A stretch of DNA of 9,139 bases from Spirochaetaceae bacterium (GTDB taxonomy: Bacteria; Spirochaetota; Spirochaetia; Treponematales; Breznakiellaceae). Every line of letters starts with the position of its first letter. Position 1 is the first letter of the stretch. Both the position numbers and the translations under genes were made by a program. The notes below the pieces were generated by a model, which was given only the letters and a program-made list of their open reading frames with translations, had not been told where the DNA came from and made no database searches. Location: the NCBI GenBank assembly GCA_031267475.1, contig JAIRZA010000014.1:1-9139 (forward strand), written 5' to 3'. This document shows positions 1-7,035 of this stretch, one piece after another.

Positions 1-255
1 AAGACCGGCGCTTACTACGAGGTTCCCGACGGGCCGTACAACTGGATGGGCGGCCCGCCTTCGATTAACCGCTACTTGGGTATGCTATGGCTGGGAAAGA
101 TACTCTATCCTGAGTACGCTTCATACGATCTGTACGCCGAAGTTAAGGAGTATTACCGCTTGTTCTACGGCTATGAACTTAGCCGTGCAAAGTTTGACCA
201 GTTGACCGCCCATAGTCTTTCCGCTACGGCAGTCGCCACGTCGCCCGCGAGATAA
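1..255 (+). CDS. ABC transporter substrate-binding protein, metal-chelate type (C-terminal part)
   Basis: The reading frame is open from the first base, so this is the last 84 residues of a longer protein whose start lies outside the window. The visible stretch YYEVPDGPYNWMG, then RYLGMLWLGKILYP and a Tyr-rich end (YYRLFYGYEL), is typical of the C-terminal lobe of cluster A periplasmic binding proteins that serve FecCD/BtuC-type importers. It would capture a metal chelate (iron-siderophore, haem or corrinoid) in the periplasm and pass it to the permease. The stop TAA at 253-255 is followed after one base by the permease ATG, so the two genes are almost certainly cotranscribed and translationally linked. 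The substrate cannot be read from this fragment. Confidence 0.85.
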   Translation, partial: KTGAYYEVPDGPYNWMGGPPSINRYLGMLWLGKILYPEYASYDLYAEVKEYYRLFYGYELSRAKFDQLTAHSLSATAVATSPAR

Positions 256-256
256 A

Positions 257-1273
257 ATGACGGGAGCCCGTTCCGTTCCAGCCCGCGCCGCTGTTCCCGG
301 AACAGCCATAATACTCGGCGTACTGCTTGCGGCGGCGTTTCTGGCGTCTCTTTCGCTGGGGCGTTATCCGATTCCGCTGAATGAGCTTTTGGCGCGTCTT
401 ACGGGTACGCCGTTTTCATCGGCTCAGATGGAGGCGGTTTTTTTGAATGTGCGGCTTCCCCGCATAATCATGGCTTGCCTTGTCGGGGCTTCACTTGCCG
501 CCGCGGGGGCGGGCTATCAGGGCGTATTTCAGAATCCGCTGGCGGCGCCCGATATTCTCGGCGCTTCCAGCGGCGCGGCGACCGGAGCGACGCTTGCCAT
601 ACTGCTGCGGCTTCCCGCATATCTTGTTACCGTGTTCGCATTTTGCGGCAGCATTATAACGATTGCCGTCGTGATGCTTATCGGAGAGAGAGTTCGCGGC
701 AAAAAGATTGTCGGTCTCATTCTGGCAGGCTTGATGGTATCCTCAATACACAGCGCCGCCAATTCTTTTATGAAACTGACAGCGGACCCCAACAATGTTC
801 TGCCGGAAATCGTGTACTGGCTTATGGGATCGCTTGCAAAAACCAAACCGGACAGTGTTTCGTTTGTCATCATTCCTATAACACTGGGGCTTGTCCCTCT
901 CATCATCTTCCGCTGGCGAATCAACCTGCTCACCCTGAGTGAAGAAGAGTCCCAGTCCATGGGACTAAACGTTCAGGCGATGCGGACGCTCGTCGTCATC
1001 TGCGGGACATTGGTTACCGCCGCGTCCGTTTCTGTCAGCGGCATAATCGGCTGGGCGGGGCTTATCATTCCCCACCTGACCCGCCGCCTTGTCGGGAACA
1101 ACTACGACAAATTGATGCCGGTTTCCATGCTTGCCGGCGCGCTGTTTCTCCTCGTCATCGACAATATTTCACGCAATCTTTTTGCCACAGAGGTTCCGCT
1201 CGGCATACTTACCTCTCTCGTAGGAGCGCCGTTTTTCATCTGGCTCATTACACGGAAAGGAGAACTTTGGTGA
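257..1273 (+). CDS. FecCD/BtuC-family ABC transporter permease
   Basis: This is an inner-membrane permease for metal-chelate import, 338 aa, the usual length for the family. The first membrane segment is about residues 15-35 and hydrophobic helices follow throughout. Family hallmarks are GYQGVFQNPLAAPDILG (86-102), the coupling region GIIGWAGLIIPHLTRRLVG (262-280) that contacts the ATPase, and EVPLGILTSLVGAPFF (312-327) near the C terminus. The start ATG lies one base after the preceding stop and has only a weak Shine-Dalgarno, consistent with coupling to the upstream binding-protein gene. The stop TGA overlaps the GTG start of the ATPase. The family transports iron-siderophores, haem or cobalamin; the sequence alone does not choose among these. 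Confidence 0.95.
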   Translation: MTGARSVPARAAVPGTAIILGVLLAAAFLASLSLGRYPIPLNELLARLTGTPFSSAQMEAVFLNVRLPRIIMACLVGASLAAAGAGYQGVFQNPLAAPDILGASSGAATGATLAILLRLPAYLVTVFAFCGSIITIAVVMLIGERVRGKKIVGLILAGLMVSSIHSAANSFMKLTADPNNVLPEIVYWLMGSLAKTKPDSVSFVIIPITLGLVPLIIFRWRINLLTLSEEESQSMGLNVQAMRTLVVICGTLVTAASVSVSGIIGWAGLIIPHLTRRLVGNNYDKLMPVSMLAGALFLLVIDNISRNLFATEVPLGILTSLVGAPFFIWLITRKGELW

Positions 1274-2049
1274 ATGACGGCGCTCCGCTCGAAGTCCGAA
1301 AGCTAAGGTTCGCGTACGGAGAGCGGGTCATACTTCGTGAAATAGATTTCTCCCTTAAAAAAGGAGAGTTATTGGGGATGTTAGGACCGAACGGCGCGGG
1401 AAAAAGCACACTGTTTCGCTGCATACTCGGACTTGAAAAGCGATACTCAGGGCTGGTGCGGCTGGAAAATGAAAATATTAGGCAGAAAACCCCGCGCCTC
1501 ATGGCAAAAGCCATTGCCTATGTGCCGCAGACGCATCATCCGTCATTCAACTATTCGGTGATGGACGTGGTGTTGATGGGAACCGCCGCTCAAGGCAGGG
1601 AATGGGCAAGCCCAGACGCGCGGCAGCGGCAAAACGCGGAGGAAGCATTGGATAGACTCGGTGTCGCGGAATTTAGCGGCAGGGATTTTGCGCGGCTAAG
1701 CGGCGGCGAACAACAACTCGTGTTGATAGCCCGCGCTCTCGCCCAGAAGTCGCGGTTATTGGTGATGGATGAACCGACGGCCAATCTTGATTACGGCAAT
1801 CAGATACGTGTCCTTTTACATATCAAAAACTTAAGCGACCAGGGTTACAGTATCATTATGAGCACCCACAATCCCGAACACGCCTTTCTTTTTGCCGACA
1901 GAGTGCTCGCCCTCCACGGCGGCGGCATCGTAGCGGACGGCCCCCCCTCAGAAGTCCTTACCCCAGACATTATCCTGACCATATACGGTGTAGACGTGCG
2001 GCTGCAACGGGACGAGGCCGGAAGGGTAAGCTGCCTGCCGGTTTTATAG
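1270..2049 (+). CDS. Metal-chelate ABC transporter ATP-binding protein (FecE/FhuC/BtuD type)
   Basis: This cytoplasmic ATPase powers the adjacent permease. From the GTG start it has 259 aa, normal for the family. It carries Walker A GPNGAGKST (39-47), signature LSGGE (143-147), Walker B LLVMDEP (163-169) and the switch histidine in STH (198-200). A TTG at 1267 is also in frame, but GTG at 1270 is preferred: it lies 7 bases after GGAG (1259-1262) and forms a four-base GTGA overlap with the permease stop at 1271-1273. The gene closes the importer operon and is followed by a hairpin and a convergent gene. A run of seven C at 1941-1947 lies in the coding sequence but is much shorter than the other tracts here. 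Confidence 0.95.
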   Translation: MNDGAPLEVRKLRFAYGERVILREIDFSLKKGELLGMLGPNGAGKSTLFRCILGLEKRYSGLVRLENENIRQKTPRLMAKAIAYVPQTHHPSFNYSVMDVVLMGTAAQGREWASPDARQRQNAEEALDRLGVAEFSGRDFARLSGGEQQLVLIARALAQKSRLLVMDEPTANLDYGNQIRVLLHIKNLSDQGYSIIMSTHNPEHAFLFADRVLALHGGGIVADGPPSEVLTPDIILTIYGVDVRLQRDEAGRVSCLPVL

Positions 2050-2057
2050 CCGCAGGC

Positions 2058-2079
2058 ATCCCCGCCTTGCGGCGGGGAT
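2058..2079. terminator. Hairpin between convergent genes, possible bidirectional terminator
   Basis: A perfect nine-base-pair stem ATCCCCGCC / GGCGGGGAT encloses a four-base loop TTGC. It sits between the ends of the ATPase gene (+) and the TonB-dependent receptor gene (-). There is no T-run on either side, so it is not a textbook intrinsic terminator. Its position and GC-rich stem still make a transcription-ending or mRNA-protecting role likely. Confidence 0.5.
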
Positions 2080-2114
2080 AACTTACTGTCCGCGTTTAAA
2101 CATCCCCTGACGAA

Positions 2115-4229
2115 TTAATATTTGCCTGTTAAGGTAAGATTAAAACTCCGTCCGGGCTGCGGGAAATATTGACTGCTTTCATAAAGCTCGTCAAACAGAT
2201 TGTATATCGAGAATGACAGTGAAACATAATCGGTAAAATCGGCGGAAAATTTAATGTTGGCAAGCGTGTAGTCTGGAAGCGCCGTTCTTGATGTTGTTAT
2301 TTTATTGCCAAGCGGTCTGGAACCGACATATTCAAAGCTCGGTATTACCGAAACATTTCGTACTATACCGCCCTGTTCCAGGACTGTTTCAAGCGGCTTT
2401 ATAACCAGATAGCCATTTGCCGTAAACTCAGGGATGTTGGGAATCTGTGTATAGTCCGCCTTGCTCGATATAATTTCAGACTTTGTATAACCCAACGCGC
2501 CGCCTAAACTTAAAAAACGTGAAAAATAAATTTCCGTCCCAAATTCAAAGCCGTAAAACGCAGATTCATCAATGTTTTGATACTGTGATCTCCACAGATC
2601 GTCGTCAGTGATGGCGACATTAGTAATCCTGTCAAAGGCGCGGTCATAGAAAACCGCCGATGTTATGTTGATTCTTTCAAGAAAATAACCTTTATAGCCA
2701 AACTCAAAGTGATTCGCGTATTCCGCCGTTAAATCCGGATTAGGCTTATTCGTGCCTGTACCCAGACTGCTGAATTTTTCTTTCAGCGTGGGATAACGGT
2801 TTTTTAGCGCCCATGTAAGGTGAAGTTCATGGCCGGTTAAGAGGTCATAGAAAGCGCCAATCTGCGCCGTGGGCGCGGCCTGGGTTTCAGGTGAATCTAC
2901 CGTAGTAACTTTGGAGCCGTCGGAACTCCACTGATCCATATTAACCGGTACATAAATATTGGCGCCTAAACCGCCTTGCAACGTAAGCGGTTTAACGGGT
3001 TTTACCGTGTATTCCGCGCCCGCAAAAATCAAATTTTCACTTACATCGGCGTTTTGTATAAAGTCATCGGTTCCGTATTTCTTATCGAAACCTTTGTGGC
3101 TGAATTGTTTAAAATCAAAATTGACCGCTATTTTATTCCAATTATTGATGTTATAAGCTCCCTGCAAGCCGGCGCCAAAAGTATAGTCGTCGTAATCGGA
3201 TGTATCGGATTCGCCGGCGAGCCACGCATTATAAGCCTTATCACCGCTCGCCTGGCCGCCGAAAAAAGGATAAGGGTAAAGCCTGTTGTCATACTTATCA
3301 AAAAAACCCATTACATGTACAAAAAAGTTATCCGTGGTCCAATCCCCGTTTAAGCTTACCGTATGCCGTCTGACATAAGGCCATTCCCAAACCGAATAAT
3401 TTACGCCGTTCACATTTGGCGGCGACACGCCTTTATCCGAATCCGAATAGGAATAACTTGCCCACACGTCAATGTTTTCGCCGGGCGTAAATCCAAAAAG
3501 GGCGCTCACTTTCAGGTCGCTTGATTTTGACCAGACCCTGTCGCCTTTTTTCTGGGGATTTCCACCCTCGCCGGGCTCCAGATCATCGGAAGGTTCAAAA
3601 CTCTCCGGTAAACGCCAGTGGTCAACATCGCGCCATGTAAAAGAAGCCTTGGCGTAAAACAAATTAAGCTTGGTTCCCGCGCTGAATGTTTGCAGGTTTC
3701 CCGCGTATGCCCCGGCGCCGTCTATATCCAATGATGATTTTAATGACGCTTCAAAAAGTTTTTGAGGCTTTGCCGACCTCATAACGATAACGCCTCCCAT
3801 ATTGTTGGAGCCAAGCATCATGGAACTGTATCCTTTGTTGATGCTTATACTTTCTATATCGGTGGTTAAAAAACGGGAGTAGTCAATTTGCGCTCCATAG
3901 GGGTCGCCCCACGGGACTCCGTCAAGGTATACCGGAACAGTCGCCTGTCCAAGCCCGCGCATTGTGAAACCCGATTCATTCCTCGCGCCGCCCGCGTCCA
4001 GCGGCACAAGGCCGGGCACCCAGCGAATCGCGTCTACTAGATCGCTGTCGCCGCGCCTGTCCATCTGTTCTCGCGTGATAAACTCGGTGGTTTCCTTATC
4101 CTCGCTCAGTTCTACCGCCGGTAGTTGAACGACACCGTCGTCAGAGAGTTCCTGTCCGTAGACCGTCGCCCCCCCCCCCCCCGCTGCAAACAGGGCGGAT
4201 ACAAAAGCAATTTTTTGCAGTAGCCGCAT
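2115..4229 (-). CDS. TonB-dependent outer-membrane receptor, phase-variable via poly-G in the signal peptide
   Basis: This is an outer-membrane beta-barrel receptor, 704 aa, within the usual size range. A basic, hydrophobic signal peptide (MRLLQKIAFVSALFAA) is followed by Gly17-Gly20, encoded by a 14-G run. A TonB-box-like stretch GVVQLPAVEL comes next, then the plug domain (about 39-153) with FTMRGLG, VYLDGVP, IESISINKG and GVIVMRS. The barrel ends in NLFDELYE and a terminal aromatic residue (Tyr704). The ATG at 4229 is preferred over an in-frame TTG at 4244, because AGGAGG (4241-4236) lies six bases upstream of the ATG and would itself be coding under the TTG start. As written the gene is in frame; gaining or losing one G gives a stop within about 10-20 codons. 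Context suggests uptake of the chelate used by the neighbouring ABC importer. Confidence 0.95.
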   Translation of the reverse strand: MRLLQKIAFVSALFAAGGGGATVYGQELSDDGVVQLPAVELSEDKETTEFITREQMDRRGDSDLVDAIRWVPGLVPLDAGGARNESGFTMRGLGQATVPVYLDGVPWGDPYGAQIDYSRFLTTDIESISINKGYSSMMLGSNNMGGVIVMRSAKPQKLFEASLKSSLDIDGAGAYAGNLQTFSAGTKLNLFYAKASFTWRDVDHWRLPESFEPSDDLEPGEGGNPQKKGDRVWSKSSDLKVSALFGFTPGENIDVWASYSYSDSDKGVSPPNVNGVNYSVWEWPYVRRHTVSLNGDWTTDNFFVHVMGFFDKYDNRLYPYPFFGGQASGDKAYNAWLAGESDTSDYDDYTFGAGLQGAYNINNWNKIAVNFDFKQFSHKGFDKKYGTDDFIQNADVSENLIFAGAEYTVKPVKPLTLQGGLGANIYVPVNMDQWSSDGSKVTTVDSPETQAAPTAQIGAFYDLLTGHELHLTWALKNRYPTLKEKFSSLGTGTNKPNPDLTAEYANHFEFGYKGYFLERINITSAVFYDRAFDRITNVAITDDDLWRSQYQNIDESAFYGFEFGTEIYFSRFLSLGGALGYTKSEIISSKADYTQIPNIPEFTANGYLVIKPLETVLEQGGIVRNVSVIPSFEYVGSRPLGNKITTSRTALPDYTLANIKFSADFTDYVSLSFSIYNLFDELYESSQYFPQPGRSFNLTLTGKY
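4169..4182. repeat. Poly-C/G tract of 14 in the receptor signal peptide
   Basis: Fourteen consecutive C on the + strand (G on the coding strand) encode part of Ala16 through Gly20 and the first base of Ala21 of the TonB-dependent receptor. Long mononucleotide G/C runs in coding DNA are known slipped-strand hotspots in phase-variable surface genes of other bacteria. A 13-G allele would stop at 4112-4114 and a 15-G allele at 4141-4143, so tract length acts as an ON/OFF switch. The allele here is ON. Confidence 0.9.
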
Positions 4230-4235
4230 TTTTTT

Positions 4236-4241
4236 CCTCCT
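4236..4241 (-). promoter_or_regulatory. Ribosome binding site that fixes the receptor start
   Basis: AGGAGG on the minus strand is separated by six A from the ATG at 4229. This consensus site argues against the longer TTG start at 4244. Confidence 0.8.
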
Positions 4242-4262
4242 CAATGCGAATTGTTTACAAGT

Positions 4263-4291
4263 ACAATACCATGATGTGAATACTTCGTCAA
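4263..4291 (-). promoter_or_regulatory. Sigma-70-type promoter for the TonB-dependent receptor
   Basis: On the minus strand TTGACG (4291-4286) is followed by 17 bases and TATTGT (4268-4263), about 35 bases upstream of the receptor start. Spacing is ideal and both boxes are close to consensus. The TTGT...ACAA half-sites just downstream (4251-4266) could be an operator, but this is weak. No convincing Fur box was seen. Confidence 0.65.
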
Positions 4292-4301
4292 CACAAATCG
4301 C

Positions 4302-4330
4302 TTTACAAAAAAATTCCGCTCCGGTATACT
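4302..4330 (+). promoter_or_regulatory. Sigma-70-type promoter for the DUF364 operon
   Basis: TTTACA (4302-4307) is followed by 17 bases and TATACT (4325-4330), giving a predicted transcription start near 4337 and a leader of about 23 bases before the GTG at 4360. It lies back to back with the receptor promoter. An inverted repeat ATACT/AGTAT (4326-4330 and 4337-4341) overlaps the -10 box and start site and could bind a regulator; that is inference. Confidence 0.7.
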
Positions 4331-4359
4331 GCTTCTAGTATGAATACACGGGGGCTGCT

Positions 4360-5112
4360 GTGTGGGAATTGTATGACGAATTGATTGAGGCGATACCGGC
4401 GGAACTATGCCTGGACGAGGCTGTTACAGGTAAATACTGGACATTTGTCCGGGCGGGCGGCGTCGCCGGCGGCGGCGGACTCGCCATGACATTGGACAAG
4501 CCTACTCGTCCGCGGACACTGACAAGGCGCGCGGACGGTATGAGTTTGCGCTCGCTTGCCGCTTTCTCAAAATCGTGGAATTTTGAAGAGGCGGCTTTGG
4601 GCGTCGCCGCGATAAACGCATGGTGGAACGCGCCCCGGCAAAAAGCGGCGGCTTCCTCGCTCAATATAGGGGATGACGATTCGTTCAGCTTTTGGCGGGA
4701 ACGGGTTGCCGGTAAAAAAGTCGCGGTAATAGGGCATTTTCCGTATCTTGAAAGTAAAATCGGGGATGTTTGCGAACTTTCAATCCTTGAAAAACGTCCG
4801 GTAGAAGGTGATTTTCCCGACTCCGCCTGTGAATATCTCTTGCCGGAGCAGGACTATGTTTTTGCCACAGGCGTAACTCTTATCAACAAAACATTGCCGC
4901 GCCTCATTGAACTTTCCCGCCATTGCGGAATAATCCTCGCCGGGCCGAGTGTGCCGCTCGCCCCGCCCTTGCTAAAGCGCGGAGTAATAGATTTACAGGG
5001 CTTTATCATCACGGACGCGGTAAGATGCGCCTCTGCTGTTACGGGAGAAGGCCACAGCGGCATATTTGATACGGGCAGGCGTGTAAGTTTAACGGAGGAA
5101 ATGTTAAAATGA
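4360..5112 (+). CDS. DUF4213/DUF364 putative heavy-metal-chelation protein
   Basis: A soluble protein of 250 aa with no signal peptide, so probably cytoplasmic. The N-terminal part (about 1-90: WELYDELIEAIP, WTFVRAGGVAGGGGLAMT, SWNFEEAALGVAAINAWWN) matches the DUF4213 pattern. The C-terminal part (about 115-220: KVAVIGHFPYLE, PDSACEYLLPEQDYVFATG, LINKTLPRLIELS, GPSVPLAP, GFIITDA) matches DUF364, a family annotated as putative heavy-metal chelation. Its biochemical role is not established. The GTG start has only a G-rich weak ribosome site (4350-4354) but sits correctly after a strong promoter. The stop overlaps the next start as ATGA. The location among metal-chelate importer genes supports a role in handling or releasing the imported metal or cofactor. 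Confidence 0.85.
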   Translation: MWELYDELIEAIPAELCLDEAVTGKYWTFVRAGGVAGGGGLAMTLDKPTRPRTLTRRADGMSLRSLAAFSKSWNFEEAALGVAAINAWWNAPRQKAAASSLNIGDDDSFSFWRERVAGKKVAVIGHFPYLESKIGDVCELSILEKRPVEGDFPDSACEYLLPEQDYVFATGVTLINKTLPRLIELSRHCGIILAGPSVPLAPPLLKRGVIDLQGFIITDAVRCASAVTGEGHSGIFDTGRRVSLTEEMLK

Positions 5113-6131
5113 AAAAAAACAAACCGCATAGAATTGTGCCCGATAACGAAAGGCCGGAACTTGACTTTCTGGGACGTATTTTTTGCCCGTTCAAAGAGAG
5201 CTTTGGTTCCGTCTGGCGCGAATGGGCCGAAGGTTATAATAAAACTCACTCCGAAAAACTGCGTATCGCGGTTCAATCCACAATGAAAGACGACGTTTTG
5301 AACGATATAAGCACGATAAAAGATATGGCGAAATTTCCGTCAATTGATACGGAGGGCGGCTACGAGGAATTTTTTGAAGCGGATTTTCTTGACGCCGGCG
5401 AAAAGATCGCCCTTTTTGAGGCGCTGCCCCTGCCCGGTAAAATCAATCCTGTTTTTGACGGTTTGCGATTGCTCGATCCAAAAGGTATTTTTACTATTTA
5501 CGGGGCTATGCCTTACGTTTTATTGGTCAATCATAAGCGTCTTGGCGGGCGGCCTGTCCCGCGCCGTATAAGCGATCTCTCAAAGCCCGAATACTTTGCT
5601 TCGTTAGGGTCTGTTTACGCGATAAATGATATAACTGAACTTTTGCTTTTGGAAATTTGGAAGGAACAGGGCGAAGCGGGGATTCGCGCTCTTGGCCGAA
5701 ACATAAGTTTTGGCGGAAGGGAGGCGGCTATTGCGGCGGACGCGGTTGCTTCCGGCGCCGGCAGCGGCGCTTCGGTCTATGTATTGTCGTGGATAGCGGC
5801 AAATTCAGTTCCCAAAAGAGACTATCTTGAAATTATTTGGCCGGACGACGGAGCGCTTTTTTGCCCCTTATACGCTGTCGCAAAGAAAGAAACCGAGGCG
5901 GCTCAAATTGAACGGCAAAAAGCCTGCGCCGGTTTTTTGTTTAGCGCCGAGCTTGGAACGGCTATGGCGGAAACTTACTTGGTCCATGTAAACGCGGACG
6001 CGAAGCGTAATACGCCGCCTAATGCCCGCTTTCGCTGGGCGGGCTGGGATTATATCTACGAAACGCCTGTGAAAGAACGTGTAAAAACGATAGAAGATAT
6101 TTTTAATGACGAGAAGAAAAGGATGGCGTAA
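5109..6131 (+). CDS. Signal-less ferric-type substrate-binding-fold protein
   Basis: A 340 aa protein resembling the binding components of type 2 (ferric/AfuA-like) ABC transporters. Visible features include GIFTIYGAMPYVLLVNHKRL (127-146), RRISDLSKPEYF (152-163), AINDITELLLLEIW (171-184) and a conserved-looking end FRWAGWDYIYETP (308-320). It begins MKKNKPHRIVPDNERPELDF with no hydrophobic signal and no lipobox, so it should stay in the cytoplasm, unlike ordinary binding proteins. GGAGG at 5094-5098 is ten bases before the ATG, and ATGA overlaps the DUF364 stop, indicating a tight two-gene unit. It probably works with the DUF364 protein on a metal or metal chelate inside the cell; this is inference. 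Cys26, Cys252 and Cys273 are possible ligands, but nothing proves binding. Confidence 0.75.
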   Translation: MKKNKPHRIVPDNERPELDFLGRIFCPFKESFGSVWREWAEGYNKTHSEKLRIAVQSTMKDDVLNDISTIKDMAKFPSIDTEGGYEEFFEADFLDAGEKIALFEALPLPGKINPVFDGLRLLDPKGIFTIYGAMPYVLLVNHKRLGGRPVPRRISDLSKPEYFASLGSVYAINDITELLLLEIWKEQGEAGIRALGRNISFGGREAAIAADAVASGAGSGASVYVLSWIAANSVPKRDYLEIIWPDDGALFCPLYAVAKKETEAAQIERQKACAGFLFSAELGTAMAETYLVHVNADAKRNTPPNARFRWAGWDYIYETPVKERVKTIEDIFNDEKKRMA

Positions 6132-6133
6132 AG

Positions 6134-6196
6134 GCGCGCGCTTTCGCGTGGGATGCCGCAGACAAGCGCGCGCAGCCCCGCCCGGCAAAACGGGCG
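6134..6196. terminator. Two hairpins between convergent genes
   Basis: A perfect ten-base-pair inverted repeat GCGCGCGCTT (6134-6143) / AAGCGCGCGC (6164-6173) encloses a 20-base loop. A second stem CGCCCG (6179-6184) / CGGGCG (6191-6196) follows with loop GCAAAA. Neither has a T-run. They lie just after the binding-protein stop (+) and before the end of the TonB gene (-), the place where a transcription barrier would be expected. Confidence 0.45.
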
Positions 6197-6221
6197 CATA
6201 CCAGCCGGAACTTTGTACGCC

Positions 6222-6266
6222 GTCATTGCCGTAACCGGCATTACCGTAACCGTCATTGCCGTAAAT
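6222..6266. repeat. Three tandem 15-base repeats at the end of the TonB gene
   Basis: Three adjacent 15-base copies are present: GTCATTGCCGTAACC, GGCATTACCGTAACC and GTCATTGCCGTAAAT. The third copy contains the TonB stop codon (TGA on the minus strand at 6255-6253) and the last codons, so the other two are downstream duplications of the gene's 3' end. They add no residues in the TonB frame because each unit carries a stop in that frame. Confidence 0.8.
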
Positions 6267-6918
6267 TGAACACAACGGGAACCAGCAATTTTACGCTGAC
6301 AGGCGGGGCGCGGAACGGGGCGGCGGATTTTATGGCGGCTATCGCGGCTTCGTCCAGTATTTCAGCGCCCGCGCTTTTTTTAATCGAAATGTCGACTACG
6401 CCGCCGTCCACGTTCAACGTGAATAAAACTTCTACGACGCCGTCCAGTCCTGTACGCCGCGCCTGCGCCGGATAGACAAGGCGGCTTCGTATACGGCGGC
6501 TTATGTAATCGAAATTTTGCTTGACATACTCTCCGGCAAGCGCAGAGTTTTTTGCGGCGCTCGTTTTATCTTTGTTTTCATCATTTGTTTTTTCTTCATG
6601 CCCGTCCGAAGCGTGTTGTTCCGGGTCAGGTTCTTCAATATACGCCTCCTCAATTTCAATAATATTCTCTGCTAGATCTTTTTGCTCCGGCTTTTGAATG
6701 TAGGACGGCGGCGGAATGGTTTCCCTGACAAGGGGCTTTGATAATTTAGGCGGCGCGGCTTCCTCTATATCAGTTATATCAATATCGACCAGTTTGAAGG
6801 GTACTGTTTCCTCTTGCTCAACAAGCGCGTCGTTTTGATAGTCAACGTAAACAAAGAAAAGAATGATTCCGTGCAAAGCGGCGGCAAAAATAAAAACGGC
6901 CAGAGGAGTTTTACGCAA
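6253..6918 (-). CDS. tonB: TonB energy-transducing protein
   Basis: A 221 aa TonB-like protein. One N-terminal membrane anchor (about 6-25, LAVFIFAAALHGIILFFVYV) is followed by a Pro- and Glu-rich periplasm-spanning linker (about 33-115, with APPKLSKP, TIPPPS and EEPDPE). The C-terminal TonB domain (about 130-221) carries the YPAQARRTGLDGVVEVLFTL pattern and ends VPVVFNLRQ. It would transmit proton-motive-force energy to the TonB-dependent receptor encoded nearby. The start is assigned to TTG at 6918, with an in-frame stop not far upstream and no ATG available; the ribosome site is weak, so the start is uncertain. No exbB or exbD gene is in the window, so they must lie elsewhere. Confidence 0.9.
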   Translation of the reverse strand: MRKTPLAVFIFAAALHGIILFFVYVDYQNDALVEQEETVPFKLVDIDITDIEEAAPPKLSKPLVRETIPPPSYIQKPEQKDLAENIIEIEEAYIEEPDPEQHASDGHEEKTNDENKDKTSAAKNSALAGEYVKQNFDYISRRIRSRLVYPAQARRTGLDGVVEVLFTLNVDGGVVDISIKKSAGAEILDEAAIAAIKSAAPFRAPPVSVKLLVPVVFNLRQ

Positions 6919-6964
6919 TTTACGCTCTGCGGAAACTTTATCAAAATGCAGGTGGTTTTACAAT

Positions 6965-6995
6965 ACAATACGGTTGCCGGGGCAGGTATTGACAA
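6965..6995 (-). promoter_or_regulatory. Possible promoter for the TonB gene
   Basis: On the minus strand TTGTCA (6995-6990) is followed by 19 bases and TATTGT (6970-6965); a second TATTGT overlaps at 6965-6960. The -10 box resembles that of the receptor promoter (TATTGT), but the spacing is long. Its -35 box shares bases with the divergent plus-strand promoter. Confidence 0.3.
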
Positions 6996-7018
6996 AACCG
7001 GGCCTTTCGCTGTAAATA
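6989..7018 (+). promoter_or_regulatory. Promoter for the glycosyltransferase locus
   Basis: TTGACA (6989-6994), a consensus -35 box, is followed by 18 bases and TAAATA (7013-7018). It would start transcription near 7025, ahead of an ATG at 7036 and the first poly-C tract. It is the only good plus-strand promoter in the 324 bases between the TonB start and the first glycosyltransferase. Confidence 0.5.
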
Positions 7019-7035
7019 TAACTATTGTGAAAGTG

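Noticed and set aside
529..960. Open frame on the minus strand (and 475-942 on plus) within the permease gene
   Set aside because: Both are shadows of the strongly supported FecCD permease and show no family resemblance.
1941..1947. Run of seven C in the ATPase gene
   Set aside because: Half the length of the other tracts and inside a well-conserved frame, so unlikely to be a switch.
5111..5119. Run of eight A at the start of the binding-fold gene
   Set aside because: Simply Lys codons after ATG; a common feature, too short to propose phase variation.
5868..6275. Minus-strand frame beginning with YGNDG/YGNAG repeats
   Set aside because: The repeats are just the 15-base tandem repeat read in another frame, and the rest is antisense to the binding-fold gene.
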